Source: Dactylorhiza incarnata
Lineage: Eukaryota; Streptophyta; Magnoliopsida; Asparagales; Orchidaceae
NCBI GenBank assembly: GCA_033032865.1
Contig: JAWHQI010000504.1
Location: 62,001-126,000, forward strand
Length of the DNA stretch: 64,000 nt
Direction of reading: 5' to 3'
The translations under genes and the position numbers were made by a program. Below, one piece after another: positions 1 to 14,100 of the stretch. The notes below the pieces were generated by a model, which was not told the DNA's origin, made no database searches, and saw only the letters and a list, made by a program, of their open reading frames with translations. The stretch's first letter is position 1. Each line of letters opens with the position of its first letter.

Positions 1-1192
1 ACGCCGATTCTTATTAGAATCGAGCGTGGACAGTTTTACTGAACTTGTATAGGCTTCACGAGTCTAACAAAACTGACTATGGTGAATTCCAAGGTCATTT
101 GCTCGATTTCACCGTTTTGCATAAATAGGCTATTTGAAAACCATGTCATTTGGGCTAACGTACGCACTATAATCCCTTCAAGGCGACACGCTTCCTTCGA
201 GTTTTATTGCTCAAATTGTGCTCTCCGGAAGGCTTGAATCCCGATACAGCAAACATCGGGACAAAGAATAGAAAAGGAACTCGCCGTATTCATCGAGTGC
301 ACTTCCCCGACTCAGCTGCAAGCCTGGCCCTCAGTACACCCCGAGCTCGAGTCCACTCGCTTGACTCAAAAATGCGCACAAGGGGTCTAGCTCGAATCGG
401 GACGTTACACAACAACAAGCACTATTCCATTGAGAAGCTTTTGCTGCAAGCCACAATCGAACATTCATGTTCCAGCAAGTTGAAGTTGTTCTCTGAAGCT
501 AGAGTTAATCTTCTGAAGGAGATTAGTTAGCTCTTCCTGTACCAACTCAAGAAGGGCAAGTTGATCTTCTGCTTTGCTGAAGGAGAAGATCAAGGTGATA
601 CAAATCTGAAGCTGCTGTCTTTTAGATCTGAAGAAAGAATTCAAAGACCTAAGAGTAAACCTTTTGTCTTCTGTATTTAGTTCAAACTCTATTATATCAT
701 TGTAAGGAATTGGTGTCTGAGTGAAAGGTTGTTGAGCCTGTGTGTAAAGATGTGTTGACAGCTTGAGTGGTAGGACTTCTTGATAGGTCTGAGGTAGGAA
801 ATCTGTGTGATTTCTGAGTGGTAGGAGTTACATAACTCTGAGGTGTAGGGCTGCTGTGCCTGAGGTGTAGGGCTGCTGAGCCTGAGTGTAGGGTTGTTGT
901 GCCTGAGGTAGGATCACTCTAGATTTGAGAAGTTTTGAGGAACTTGTGGTGTAAGGTCAAGGAGCTGAGATTGGAGTTTGTGGCCTTGTCTAACTCACTG
1001 TTAGAATGGTGAAGGGGGAAAGAGGACTACTCAAGACACCCTATCTTGAGGAACCTCTATACATCCTTGTGTGCTTTCTGTGATTGAGTTTTCTGCAGCT
1101 AGATACATTAGGATTATATAAAGAAAATAAGTAAAACCTATTCACCCCCCCCTCCCTCTAGGTAATATTGACTACACCTATATAAACTATCA
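1..1192 (+). mobile_element. Probable 3' part of a Ty1/copia-type LTR (solo or truncated)
   Basis: This stretch is unlike the satellite. It shows a TATA-like CATAAATAGG near 120-129, a long non-coding T/G-rich region, and an end with a C-run followed by CTCTAGG near 1145-1162, which resembles the 3' ends of many plant copia LTRs. It ends in TCA at 1190-1192 and the next five bases, ATTGG, are satellite sequence. ATTGG could be a 5-bp target duplication, or the start of a primer binding site fused to the satellite; the other end lies outside the window. No convincing reading frame exists: the open frame at 207-530 has no ATG start and no recognisable domain. The family assignment is inference from end structure only. 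Confidence 0.4.
838..912. repeat. Short minisatellite inside the left LTR-like sequence
   Basis: About three imperfect copies of a unit of roughly 25 bp, of the form CTGAGGTGTAGGGCTGCTG, run head to tail. Related words (gagtggtagg, ctgaggtagg) occur just upstream from about 765. It looks like local slippage within the LTR and has no coding content. Confidence 0.6.
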
Positions 1193-1566
1193 ATTGGATT
1201 TAGGGCTCCTATCTCATTCTGAAAAGGTGTCCTTTGGAGCTAAATTTTGCATTACCACTGCAACCGGTTATATATCGACAACTAAATGAACTGGAATGGG
1301 TAAAACATGTGCTCCAAGGAATGTAGTGCTCCGAGCTCATTCCGAAAAGGTGTTGTGGGGTAAAATCAGACAATCGGATCAAAAGTTATTGTTGTTTAAA
1401 GTTTAAGTGTCATTTGGAGCTAAATCTCTCACTTTCGCTACAAACCGCATCTAAAATTCTTTCATTTTGAAATTTATGTGTCATTTGGACCTAAATCTTA
1501 CATTACCAGTAGAACGCAATGTATATCGACCTCTAAACGAGCTTGAATTTGTTAAAATTGTTCTCC

Positions 1567-1940
1567 ATTGGATTTAGGGCTCCTATCTCATTCTGAAAAG
1601 GTGTCTTTTGGAGCTAAATTTCGCATTACCGCTGCAACCGACTATATATCGACAACTAAATGAACTGAACTGGGTAAAAATTATGCTCCAATGAATGTAG
1701 TACTCCGAGCTCACTCCGAAAAGGTGTTGTGGGGTAAAATCAGACAACCGGATCAAAAGTTATTGCTGTTTAAAGTTTAAGTGTCATTTGGAGCTAAATC
1801 TCTCACTTTCGCTACAAACCGCATCTAAAATTCTTTCATTTTGAAATTTATGTGTCATTTGGAGCAAAATCTCGCATTACCAGTAGAACCCACTATATAT
1901 CAACCTCTAAACGAGCTTAAATGGGTTAAAATTCTTCTTC
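1567..1940. repeat. Reference 374-bp composite satellite unit
   Basis: A clean example of the main unit. The first 123 bp is a monomer that jumps from GAAAAGGTGT directly to CTTTTGGAGC, losing about 55 bp that a full monomer holds between these points. The next 251 bp is a monomer in which a stretch of about 71 bp, starting at the GTTTAAGTGTCATTTGGAGC word, is repeated in diverged form starting at ATTTATGTGTCATTTGGAGC. Loss and gain together explain 374 rather than twice 178. Confidence 0.85.
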
Positions 1941-2314
1941 ATTGGATTTAAGGCTCCTATCTCATTCTGAAAAGGTGTCATTTGGTGCTAAATTTCGCAT
2001 TACCGCTGCAACCGGCTATATATCGATAACTAAATGAACTGGAATGGGTAAAACTTGTGCCCCAATGAATGTAGTGCTCCGAGCTCATTCCGAAAATGTG
2101 TTGTGGGGTAAAATCGGACAACCGGATCAAAAGTTATTGCTGTTTAAAGTTTAAGTGTCATTTGGAGCTAAATCTCTCACTTTCGCTACAAACCGCATCT
2201 AAAATTCTTTTATTTTGAAATTTATGTGTCATTTGGAGCAAAATCTCGCATTACCAGTAGAACCCACTGTATATCGACCTCTAAACGAGCTTGAATGAGT
2301 TAAAATTGTTCTCC

Positions 2315-2848
2315 ATTGGATGTAGGGCTCCTATCTCATTCTGAAAAGGTATTGTGGGTGAAAATCTGACAACCGGATCAAAAGTTACAGATGTTTGAAG
2401 TTTAGGTCTCCTTTCGAGCTAAATAGCTTATTACCAACCCGGCTGTATATTGACCACTAAACAAACTAGAATGGTTAAAAATTGTTCTCCATTGGATGTA
2501 GGGCTCCGAGCTCATTCCAAAAACGCGTTGTTCGCAAAAATCGGACAACCAGTTCAAAAGTTATGGATGTTACAGTTTGTGTCAAGAGGAGCAAAATCTC
2601 TCATTACCATTACAACCGGATGTATATTGACCTCTAAAATGAGCTGGAATGGTTTAAAATTGTGCTCCATTGGATGTATGCCTCCGAGCATATTTCGTAA
2701 AGGTTTTGTGGGCAACAATAAAACATACAAATCAAAAGTTATGGCTGTTAGAAGTTTAGGTGTAATTCGGAGCTAAATTTCGCATTACCGCTGCAACCGG
2801 CTATATATCGACAACTAAATAAACTGGAATGGGTAAATCTTGGGCTCC
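2315..2848. repeat. Module M1: three full-length satellite monomers
   Basis: Monomers of 176, 178 and 180 bp start at 2315, 2491 and 2669. Unlike the composite unit, each keeps the full sequence between GAAAAGG and GGAGC and lacks the internal duplication. Three 374-bp units precede it. Confidence 0.85.
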
Positions 2849-5529
2849 AATGAATGTAGTGCTCCTAGCTCATTCCGAAAAGGTGTTGTGGGGTAAAATC
2901 AGACAACCAGATCAAAAGTTATTGTTGTTTAAAGTTTGAGTGTCATTTGGAGCTAAATCTCTCACTTTCGCTATAAACCGCATCTAAAATTCTTTCATTT
3001 TGAAACTTATGTGTCATTTGGAGCAAAATCTTGCATTACCAGTAGAACCCACTGTATATCGACCTCTAAACGAGCTTGAATGGGTTAAAATTGTTCTCCA
3101 TTGGATTTAGGGCTCCTATCTCATTCTGAAAAGGTGTCCTTTGGAGCTAAATTTCGCATTACCGCTGCAACCGGCTATATATCGACAACTAAATGAACTG
3201 GAATGGGTAAAACTTTTGCTCCAATGAATGTAGTGCTCCGAGCTCATTCCGAAAAGGTGTTGTGGGGGTAAAATCAGACAACCGGATCAAAAGTTATTGT
3301 TGTTTAAAGTTTAAGTGTCATTTGGAGCTAAATCTCTCACTTTCGCTACAAACCGCATCTAAAATTCTTTCATTTTGAAATTTATGTGTCATATAGAGAT
3401 AAATCTCGCATCACCAGTAGAACCCACTGTATATCGACCTCTAAACGAGCTTGAATGGATTAAAATTATTCTCCATTGGGTTTATGGCTCCTATCTCATT
3501 CTGAAAAGGTGTCCTTTGGAGCTTAATTTTGCATTACCGTTGCAACCGGCTATATATCGACAACTAAATGAACTGGAATGGGTAAAAATTTTGTCCCAAT
3601 GAATTTAGTGCTCCGAGCTCATTCCGAAAAGGTGTTGTGGGGTAAAATCGGACAACCAGATCAAAAGTTATTGTTGTTTAAAGTATAAGTGTCATTTGGA
3701 GCTAAATCTCTCACTTTCGCTACAAACCGCATCTAAAATTCTTTCATTTTGAAATTTATGTGTCATTTGGAGCAAAATCTCATATTACCAGTAGAATCCA
3801 CTGTATATTGACCTCTAAATGAGCTTGAATGGGTTAAAATTATTCTCCATTAGATTTAGGGCTCCTATCTCATTCTGAAAAGGTGTCCTTTGGTGCTAAA
3901 TTTTGCATTACCGCTGCAACTGGCTCTATATCGACAACTAAATGAACTGGACTGGGTAAAACTAGTGCTCCAATGAATGTAGTGCTCAGAGCTCATTCCT
4001 AAAAGGTGTTGTGGGGTAAAATCAGACAACCGGATCAAAAGTTATTGTTGTTTAAAGTTTGTGTCATTTTGAGCTAAATCTCTCACTTTCGCTACAAACC
4101 GCATCTAAAATTCTTTTATTTTGAAATTTATGTGTCATTTGGAGAAAAATCTCGCATTACCAGTAGAACCCACTGTATATAGACCTCTAAATGAGCTTGA
4201 ATGGGTTAAAATTGTTCTCGATTGGATTTTGGGCTCCTATCTCATTCTGAAAAGGTGTCCTTTGGAGCTAAATTTTGCATTACTGCTGCAACCGGTTATA
4301 TATCGACAACTTAATGAACTTGAATGGGTAAAACTTGTGCTCCAAGGAATGTAGTGCTCTAAGCTCATTCCAAAAAGGTGTTGTGGGGGTAAAATCAGAC
4401 AACCAGATCAAAAGTTATTGTTGTTTAAAGTTTAAGTGTCATTTGGAGCTAAATCTCTCACTTTCGCTACAAACCGCACCTAAAATTCTTTCATTTTGAA
4501 ACTTATGTGTCTATTGGAGCAAAATGTCGCATTACCAGTAGAACCCACTATATATCGACCTCTAAACGAGCTTGAATGGGTTCAAATTGTTCTCCATTGG
4601 ATTTAGGGCTCCTATCTCATTCTGAAAAGGTGTCCTTTGGAGCTAAATTTTGCATTACCGCTGCAACCGGCTATATATCGACAACTAAATGAACTAGAAT
4701 GGGTAAAACTTGTGCTCCAATGAATGTAGTGCTCTGAGCTCATTCCGAAAATGTGTTGTGGGGTAAAATCAGACAACCGGATCAAAAGTTATTGCTGTTT
4801 AAAGTTTAAGTGTCATTTGGAGCTAAATCTCTCACTTTCGCTACAAACCGCATCTAAAATTCTTTCATTTTAAAATGTATGTGTCATTTGGAGAAATATC
4901 TCGCATCACTAATAGAACCCACTGTATATCGACCTCTAAACGAGCTTGAATGGGTTAAAATTGTTCTCCATTGGATTTACGGCTCCTATCTCATTCAGAA
5001 AAGGTGTCCTTTGGAGCTAAATTTTACATTACCGCTGCAACCGGCTATATATCGACAACGAAATGAACTGGAAAGGGTAAAACTTATGCCCCAATGAATG
5101 TAGTGCTCCGAGATCATTCCGAAAAGGTGTTGTGGGGTAAAATCGGACAACCGGATCAAAAGTTATTGCTGTTTAAAGTTTAACTGTCATTTGGAGCTAA
5201 ATCTCTCATTTTCGCTACAAACCGCATCTAAAATTCTTTTATTTTGAAATTTATGTGTCATTTGGAGCAAAATCTCACATTACCAGTAGAATCCACTGTA
5301 TATTGACCTCTAAACGAGCCTGAATGGGTTAAAATTGTTCTCCATTGGATTTAGGGCTCCTATCTCATTCTAAAAAGGTGTCCTTTGGAGCTAAATTTTG
5401 CATTACCGCTGCAACTGGCTATATATCAACAACTAAATGAACTAGACTGGGTAAAACTTGTGCTCCAATGAATGTAGTGCTCCAAGCTCATTCCAAAAAG
5501 GTGTTGTGGGGTAAAATCAGACAACAGGA

Positions 5530-8500
5530 TCAAAAGTTATTGCTGTTTAAAGTTTAAGTGTCATTTGGAGCTAAATCTCTCACTTTCGCTACAAACCGTA
5601 TCTAAAATTCTTTTATTTTGAAATTTATGTGTCATTTGGAGCAAAATCTCGCATTACCAGTAGAACCCATTGTATATCGACCTCTAAACGAGCTTGAATG
5701 AGTTAAAATTTTTCTCCATAGGATTTATGGCTCCTATCTCATTCTGAAAAGGTGTCCTTTGGAGCTAAATTTTGCATTACCGCTGCAACCAGTTATATAT
5801 CGACAACTAAATGAACTGGAATGGGTAAAACTTGTGTTCCAAGGAATGTAGTGCTACGAGCTCATTTCGAAAAGGTGTTGTGGGGGTAAAATCAGATAAA
5901 CAGATCAAAAGTTATTGCTGTTTAAATTTAAGTGTCATTTGGAGCTAAATCTCTCACTTTCGCCACAAACCGCATCTAAAATTCTTTCATTTTGAAATTT
6001 ATGTTTCATTTGGACCTAAATCTTACATTACTAGTATAACGCACTGTATATCGACCTTTAAACGAGCTTGAATTTGTTAAAATTGTTCTCCATTGGATTT
6101 AGGGCTCCTATCTCATTCTGAAAAGGTGTCCTTTGGAGCTAAATTTTGCATTACCGCTGCAACTGGCTATATATCGACAACTAAATGAACCGAACTTGGT
6201 AAAAATTGTTCTCCAATGAATGTAGTGCTCCGAGCTCATTCTGAAAAGGTGTTGTGGGGTAAAATCTGACAACCGGATCAAAAGTTATTGCTGTTTAAAG
6301 TTTAAGTGTCATTTGGAGCTAAATCTCTCACCTTCGCTACAAACCGCATCTAAAATTCTTTTATTTTGAAATTTATATGTCATTTGGAGCAAAATCTCAC
6401 ATTACCAGTAGAACCCACTATATATTGACCTCTAAACGAGCTTGAATGGGTTAAAATTTTTCTCCATTGGATTTAGGGCTCTTATCTCATTTTGAAAAGG
6501 TGTCCTTTGGTGCTAAATTTTGCATTACCGCTGCAACCGGCTATATATCGAAAACTAAATGAACTGGGATGGGTAAAACTTGTGCCTCAATGAATGTAGT
6601 GCTCCGAGCTCATTCCGAAAAGGTTTTGTGGGATAAAATCAGACAACCAGATCAAAAGTATTGCTGTTTAAAGTTTAACTGTCATTTGGAGCTAAGTCTC
6701 TCACTTTCGCTACAAACCGCATCTAAAACTCTTTCATTTCGAAATTTATGTGTCATTTGGAGCAAAATCTCGCATTACTAGTAGAACCCGCTGTATATTG
6801 ACCTCTAAACGAGCTTGAATGGGTTAAAATTGTTCTCCATTAGTTTTTGGGCTGCTATCTCATTCTGAAAAGGTGTCCTTTGGTGCTAAATTTTGTATTA
6901 CTGCTGCAATCGGCTATATATCAACAACTAAATGAACTGGAATTGGTAGAACTTGTGCTCCAATGAATGTAGTGCTTCGAGATCATTCCGACAAGGTGTT
7001 GTGGGGTAATGTCAAACAACCGGATCAAAAGTTATTGTTGTTGAAAGTTTGAGTGTCATTTGGAGCTAAATCTCTCACTTTCGCTACAAATCGCATTTAA
7101 AATTCTTTCATTTTGAAATTTATGTGTCATTTGGAGCAAAATCTCGCATTACCAGTAGAACCCATTGTATATCGACCTCTAAACGATCTCAAATGGGTCA
7201 AAATTGTTCTCCATTGGATTTAGGGCTCCTATCTCATTATGAAAAGGTATTGTGGGTGAAAATCTGACAACCGGATCAAAAGTTACGGATGTTTGAAGTT
7301 TATGTCTCCTTTCGAGCTAAATACCTTATTACCAACCCGGCTGTATATTGACCACAAAACAAACTAGAATGTGTAAAAATTGTTCTCCATTGGATGTAGG
7401 GCTCCGAGCTCATTCCAAAAAGGTGTTGTTCGCAAAAATCGGACAACCAGATCAAAAGTTATGGATGTTACAGTTTATGTGTCAAGAGGAGCAAAATCCC
7501 TCATTACCATTGCAGCCGGCTGTATATTGACCTCTAAAATGAGCTAGAATGGTTTAAAATTGTGCTCCATTGGATGTATGCCTCCGAGCATATTCCGTAA
7601 AGGTGTTGTGGGCACTAATAAAACATACAAATCAAAAGTTATGGCTGTTAGAAATTTAGGTGTAATTTGGAGCTAAATTTCGCATTACCGCTGCAACCGG
7701 CTATATATCGACAACTAAATGAACAGGAATGGGTAAATCTTGTGCTCCAATGAATGTAGTGCTCTGAACTCATTCCGAAAAGGAGTTGTGGGGTAAAATC
7801 AGACAACCAGATCAAAAGTTATTGTTGTTTAAAGTTTGAGTATCATTTGGAGCTAAATCTCTCACTTTCGCTACAAACCGCATCTAAAATTCTTTCATTT
7901 GAAACTTATGTGTCATTTGGAGCAAAATCTCGCATTGCCAGTAGAACCCACTGTATATCGACCTCTAAACGAGCTTGAACGGGTTAATATTATTCTCCAT
8001 TGGATTTAGGGCTCCTATCTCATTCTGAAAAGGTGTCCTTTGGAGCTAAATTTCGCATTACCGCTGCAACTGGCTATATATCGACAACTAAATGAAATGG
8101 ACTGGGTAAAACTTATGCCCCAATGAGTGTAGTGCTCCGAACTCATTCCGAAAAGGTGTTGTGGAGTAAAATCGGACAACCGGATCAAAAGTTATTGCTG
8201 TTTAAAGTTTAAGTGTCATTTGGAGCTAAATCTCTCACTTTCGCTACAAACCGCATCTAAAATTCTTTCATTTTGAAATTTATGTGTCATTTGGAGCAAA
8301 ATCTCATATTACCAGTATAATCCACTATATATTGACCTCTAAACGAGCTTGAATGGGTTAATATTGTTCTCCATTGGATTTAGGGCTCCTATCTCATTCT
8401 GAAAAGGTGTCCTTTGGTGCAAAATTTTGCATTACCGCTGCAACTGGCTATATATCGACAACTAAATGAAATGTACTGGGTAAAACTAGTGCTCCAATGA

Positions 8501-10430
8501 ATGTAGTGCTCCGAGCTCATTCCGAAAAGGTGTTGTGGGGTAAAATCAGACAACCGGATCAAAAGTTATGGTTGTTTAAAGTTTAAGTGTCATTTGGAGC
8601 TAAATCTCTCACTTTCGCTACTAACCGCATCTAAAATGCTTTTATTTTGAAATTTATGTGTCATTTGGATCAAAATCTCGCATTACCAGTAGAACCCACT
8701 GTATATCGACCTCTAAACGAGCTTGAATGAGTTAAAATTGTTCTCCATTGGATTTAGGGCTCCTATCTCATTCTGAAAAGGTGTCCTTTGGAGCAAAATT
8801 TCGCATTACCGCTACAACCGGTTATATATCGACAACCAAATGAACTGGAATGGCTAAAACTTGTGCTCCAAGGAATGTAGTGCTCTGATCTCATTCTGAA
8901 AAGGTGTTGTGGGGTAAAATCAGACAACCGGATCAAAAGTTATTGTTGTTTAAAGTTTAAGTGTCATTTGGAGCTAAATCTCTCACTTTCGCTACAAACC
9001 GCATCTAAAATTCTTTCATTTTGAAATTTATGTGTCATTTGGACCTAAATCTTACATTACTAGTCGAACGTAGTGTATATCGACCTCTAATCGAGCTTGA
9101 ATTTGTTAAAATGGTTCTCCATTGGATTTAGAGCTCATATCTCATTCTGAAAAGGTGTCCTTTGGAGCTAAATTTCGCATTACCGCTGCTAACGGCTATA
9201 TATCAACAACTAAATGAACTGGACTGGGTAAAAATTATGCTCCAATGAATGTAGTGCTCCGAGCTCATTCCAAAATGGTGTTGTGGTGTAAAATCAGACA
9301 ACCGGATCAAAAGTTATTGCTGTTTAAAGTTTAAGTCTCATTTGGAGCTAAATCTCTCACTTTCGCTACAAACCGCATCAAAATTTCTTTCGTTTTGAAA
9401 TTTATGTGTCATTTGTAGCAAAATCTCGCATTACCAGTAGAACCCACTATATATCGACCTCTAAACGAGCTTGAATGGGTTAAAATTGTTCTCCATTGGA
9501 TTTAGGGCTCTTATCTCATTCTGAAAAGCTGCCCTTTGGAGCTAAATTTTGCATTACCGCTGCAACTGGCTATATATCGACAACTAAATGAACTGGACTG
9601 GGTAACACTTGTTCTCCAATGAATTTAGTGCTCCGAGCTCATTCTGAAAAGGTGTTGTGGGGAAAAATCAGACAACCGGATCAAAAGTTATTGTTGTTTA
9701 AAGTTTAAGTGTCATTTGAAGCTAAATCTCTCACTTTCGCTACAAACCGCATCTAAAATTCTTTTATTTTGAAATTTATGTGTCATTTGGAGCAAAATCT
9801 CGCATTATCAGTAGAACCCACTGTATATCGACCTCTAAAGGAGCTTGAATGGGTTAAAATTGTTCTCCATTGGATTTAGGGCTCCTATCTCATTCTGAAA
9901 AGGTGTCCTTTGGAGCAAAATTTCGCATTACCGCTGCAACCGGTTATATATCGACAACTAAATGAACTGGAATGGGTAAAACATGTGCTCCAAGGAATGT
10001 ATTGCTCCGAGCTCATTCCAAAAAGGTGTTGTGGGGTAAAATCAGACAACCGGATCAGAAGTTATTGCTGTTTAATGTTTAAGTGTCATTTGAAGCTAAA
10101 TCTCTCACTTTCGCTACAAACCGCATCTAAACTTCTTTCATTCTGAAATTTGTGTCATTTGGACATAAATCTTACATTACTAGTAGAACGCACTGTATAT
10201 CGACCTCTAAACGAGCTTGAATTTGTTAAAATTGTTCTCCATTGGACTTAGAGCTCCTATCTCATTCTGAAAAGGTGTCCTTTGGAGCAAAATTTCGCCT
10301 TACCGCTGCAACCGGTTATATATCGACAACTAAATGATCTGGATTGGGTAAAAATTGTTCTCCAATGAATGTAGTGCTCTGAGCTCATTCTGAAAAGATG
10401 TTGTGGGGTAAAATCAGACAACCAGATCAA
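5530..10430. repeat. Segmental duplication A, copy 1 (~4.9 kb)
   Basis: Matches 11180-16080 at an offset of about 5648 bp and 25380-30290 at an offset of about 19850 bp. Shared private variants include ACCGTATC, CCATAGGATTTATGG, CTCCATTAGTTTTTGG and GTCGAACGTAGTG (ACATAGTG in the third copy), all in the same order. It is about 13 composite units long and includes module M2. Confidence 0.8.
7213..7748. repeat. Module M2: three full-length satellite monomers
   Basis: Monomers start at 7213, 7389 and 7569. M2 lies within the segment that recurs at 11180-16080 and 25380-30290, so M2, M3 and M7 are direct paralogues. Eleven composite units plus a 251-bp part separate it from M1. Confidence 0.85.
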
Positions 10431-11179
10431 AAGTTATTGCTGTTTAAAGTTTGAGTGTCATTTAGAGCTAAATCTCTCACTTTCGCTACAAAACGCATCT
10501 AAAATTCTTTCATTTTGAAACTTATGTGTCATTTGGAGCAAAATCTCGCATTACCAGTAAAACCCACTGTATATATCGACCTCTAAACGAGCTTGAATGG
10601 GTTAAAATTGTTCTCCATTGGATTTAGGGCTCCTATCTCATTTTGAAAAGGTGTCCTTTGGAGCTAAATTTCGCATTATCGCTGCAACCGGCTATATACC
10701 GACAACTAAATGAACTGTAATAGCTAATACTTGTGCTCCAATGAATGTAGTGCCTTGAGCTCATTCTGAAAAAGGTGTTGTGGGGTAAAATCAGAAAACC
10801 GGATCAAAAGTTATTGCTGTTTAAAGTTTAAGTGTCATTTGGAGCTAAATCTCTCATTTTCGCTACAAACCGCATCTAAAATTCTTTCTTATTGAAATTT
10901 ATGTGTCATTTGGAGAACAATCTCGCATTACCAGTAGAACCCACTGTATATCGAACTCTAAACGAGCTTGAATGGGTTAAAATTGTTCTCCATTGGATTT
11001 AGGGCTCCTATCTCATTCTGAAAAGGTGTCCTTTGGAGCTAAATTTTGCATTACCGCTGCAACCGACTATATATCGACAACTAAATGAACTGGATTGGGT
11101 AAAACTTGTGCCCCAATGAATGTAGGGCTCCGAGCTCATTCCGAAAAGGTGTTGTGGGGTAAAATCGTACAACCAGATC

Positions 11180-14100
11180 AAAAGTTATTGCTGTTTAAAG
11201 TTTAAGTGTCATTTGGAGCTAAATCTCTCACTTTCGCTACAAACCGTATCTAAAATTCTTTTATTTTGAAATTTATGTGTCATTTGGAGCAAAATCTCGC
11301 ATTACCAGTAGAACCCATTGTATATCGACCTCTAAACGAGCTTGAATGAGTTAAAATTGTTCTCCATAGGATTTATGGCTTCTATCTCATTCTGAAAAGG
11401 TGTCCTTTGGAGCTAAATTTTGCATTACCGCTGCAACCAGTTATATATCGACAACTAAATGAACTGGAATGGGTAAAACTTGTGTTCCAAGTAATGTAGT
11501 GCTACGAGCTCATTCCGAAAAGGTGTTGTGGGGGTAAAATCAGATAACCAGATCAAAAGTTATTGCTGTTTAAATTTAAGTGTCATTTGGAGCTAAATCT
11601 CTCACTTTCGCTACAAACCGCATCTAAAATTCTTTCATTTTGAAATTTATGTTTCATTTGGACCTAAATCTTACATTACTAGTATAACGCACTGTATATC
11701 GACCTTTAAACGAGCTTGAATTTGTTAAAATTGTTCTCCATTGGATTTAGGGCTCCTATCTCATTCTGAAAAGGTGTCCTTTGGAGCTAAATTTTGCATT
11801 ACCGCTGCAACTGGCTATATATCGACAACTAAATGAACCGAACTTGGTAAAAATTGTTCTCCAATGAATGTAGTGCTCCGAGCTCATTCTGAAAAGGTGT
11901 TGTGGGGTAAAATCTGACAACCGGATCAAAAGTTATTGCTGTTTAAAGTTTAAGTGTCATTTGGAGCTAAATCTCTCACCTTCGCTACAAACCGCATCTA
12001 AAATTCTTTTATTTTGAAATTTATGTGTCATTTGGAGCAAAATCTCACATTACCAGTAGAACCCACTATATATTGACCTCTAAACGAGCTTGAATGGGTT
12101 AAAATTTTTCTCCATTGGATTTAGGGCTCTTATCTCATTTTGAAAAGGTGTCCTTTGGTGCTAAATTTTGCATTACCGCTGCAACCGGCTATATATCGAA
12201 AACTAAATGAACTGGGATGGGTAAAACTTGTGCCTCAATGAATGTAGTGCTCCGAGCTCATTCCGAAAAGGTTTTGTGGGATAAAATCAGACAACCAGAT
12301 CAAAACTTATTGCTGTTTAAAGTTTAACTGTCATTTGGAGCTAAGTCTCTCACTTTCGCTACAAACCGCATCTAAAACTCTTTCATTTCGAAATTTATGT
12401 GTCATTTGGAGCAAAATCTCGCATTACCAGTAGAACTCGCTGTATATTGACCTCTAAACGAGCTTGAATGGGTTAAAATTGTTCTCCATTAGTTTTTGGG
12501 CTGCTATCTCATTCTAAAAAGGTGTCCTTTGGTGCTAAATTTTGTATTACTGCAGCAATCGGCTATATATCGACAACTAAATGAACTGGAATTGGTAGAA
12601 CTTGTGCTCCAATGAATGTAGTGCTTCGAGATCATTCCGACAAGGTGTTGTGGGGTAATGTCAAACAACCGGATCAAAAGTTATTGTTGTTGAAAGTTTG
12701 AGTGTCATTTGGAGCTAAATCTCTCCCTTTCGCTACAAATCGCATTTAAAATTCTTTCATTTTGAAATTTATGTGTCATTTGGAGCAAAATCTCGCATTA
12801 CCAGTAGAATCCATTGTATATCGACCTCTAAACGATCTCAAATGGGTCAAAATTGTTCTCCATTGGATTTAGGGCTCCTATCTCATTATGAAAAGGTATT
12901 GTGGGTGAAAATCTGACAACCGGATCAAAAGTTACGGATGTTTGAAGTTTATGTCTCCTTTCGAGCTAAATACCTTATTACCAACCCAGCTGTATATTGA
13001 CCACAAAACAAACTAGAATGGGTAAAAATTGTTCTCCATTGGATGTAGGGCTCCGAGCTCATTCCAAAAAGGTGTTGTTCGCAAAAATCGGACAACCAGA
13101 TCAAAAGTTATGGATGTTACAGTTTATGTGTCAAGAGGAGCAAAATCCCTCATTACCATTGCAGCCGGCTGTATATTGACCTCTAAAATGAGCTAGAATG
13201 GTTTAAAATTGTGCTCCATTGGATGTATGCCTCCGAGCATATTCCGTAAAGGTGTTGTGGGCACTAATAAAACATACAAATCAAAAGTTATGGCTGTTAG
13301 AAGTTTAGGTGTAATTTGGAGCTAAATTTCGCATTACCGCTGCAACCGGCTATATATCGACAACTAAATGAACAGGAATGGGTAAATCTTGTGCTCCAAT
13401 GAATGTAGTGCTCTGAACTCATTCCGAAAAGGAGTTGTGGGGTAAAATCAGACTACCAGATCAAAAGTTATTGTTGTTTAAAGTTTGAGTATCATTTGGA
13501 GCTAAATCTCTCACTTTCGCTACAAACCGCATCTAAAATTCTTTCATTTGAAACTTATGTGTCATTTGGAGCAAAATCTCGCATTGCCAGTAGAACCCAC
13601 TGTATATCGACCTCTAAACGAGCTTGAACGGGTTAATATTATTCTCCATTGGATTTAGGGCTCCTATCTCATTCTGAAAAGGTGTCCTTTGGAGCTAAAT
13701 TTTGCATTACCGCTGCAACTGGCTATATATCGACAACTAAAAGAAATGGACTGGGTAAAACTTATGCCCCAATGAATGTAGTGCTCCGAGCTCATTCTGA
13801 AAAGGTGTTGTGGGGTAAAATCGGACAACCGGATCAAAAGTTATTGCTGTTTAAAGTTTAAGTGTCATTTGGAGCTAAATCTCTCACTTTCGCTACAAAC
13901 CGCTTCTAAAATTCTTTCATTTTGAAATTTATGTGTCATTTGGAGCAAAATCTCATATTACTAGTATAATCCACTATATATTGACCTCTAAACGAGCTTG
14001 AATGGGTTAAAATTGTTCTCCATTGGATTTAGGGCTCCTATCTCATTCTGAAAAGGTGTCCTTTGGTGCAAAATTTTGCATTACCGCTGCAACTGGCTAT

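Noticed and set aside
207..530. 107-codon frame in the left LTR-like region
   Set aside because: It starts at TTG, has no family motif, and lies in sequence that looks like LTR.
1197..1210. TTTAGGG, the plant telomere word, in almost every 374-bp unit (GGATTTAGGGCTCC)
   Set aside because: It occurs once per unit and never in tandem; the module monomers often read GATGTAGGG at the same place. Chance match.
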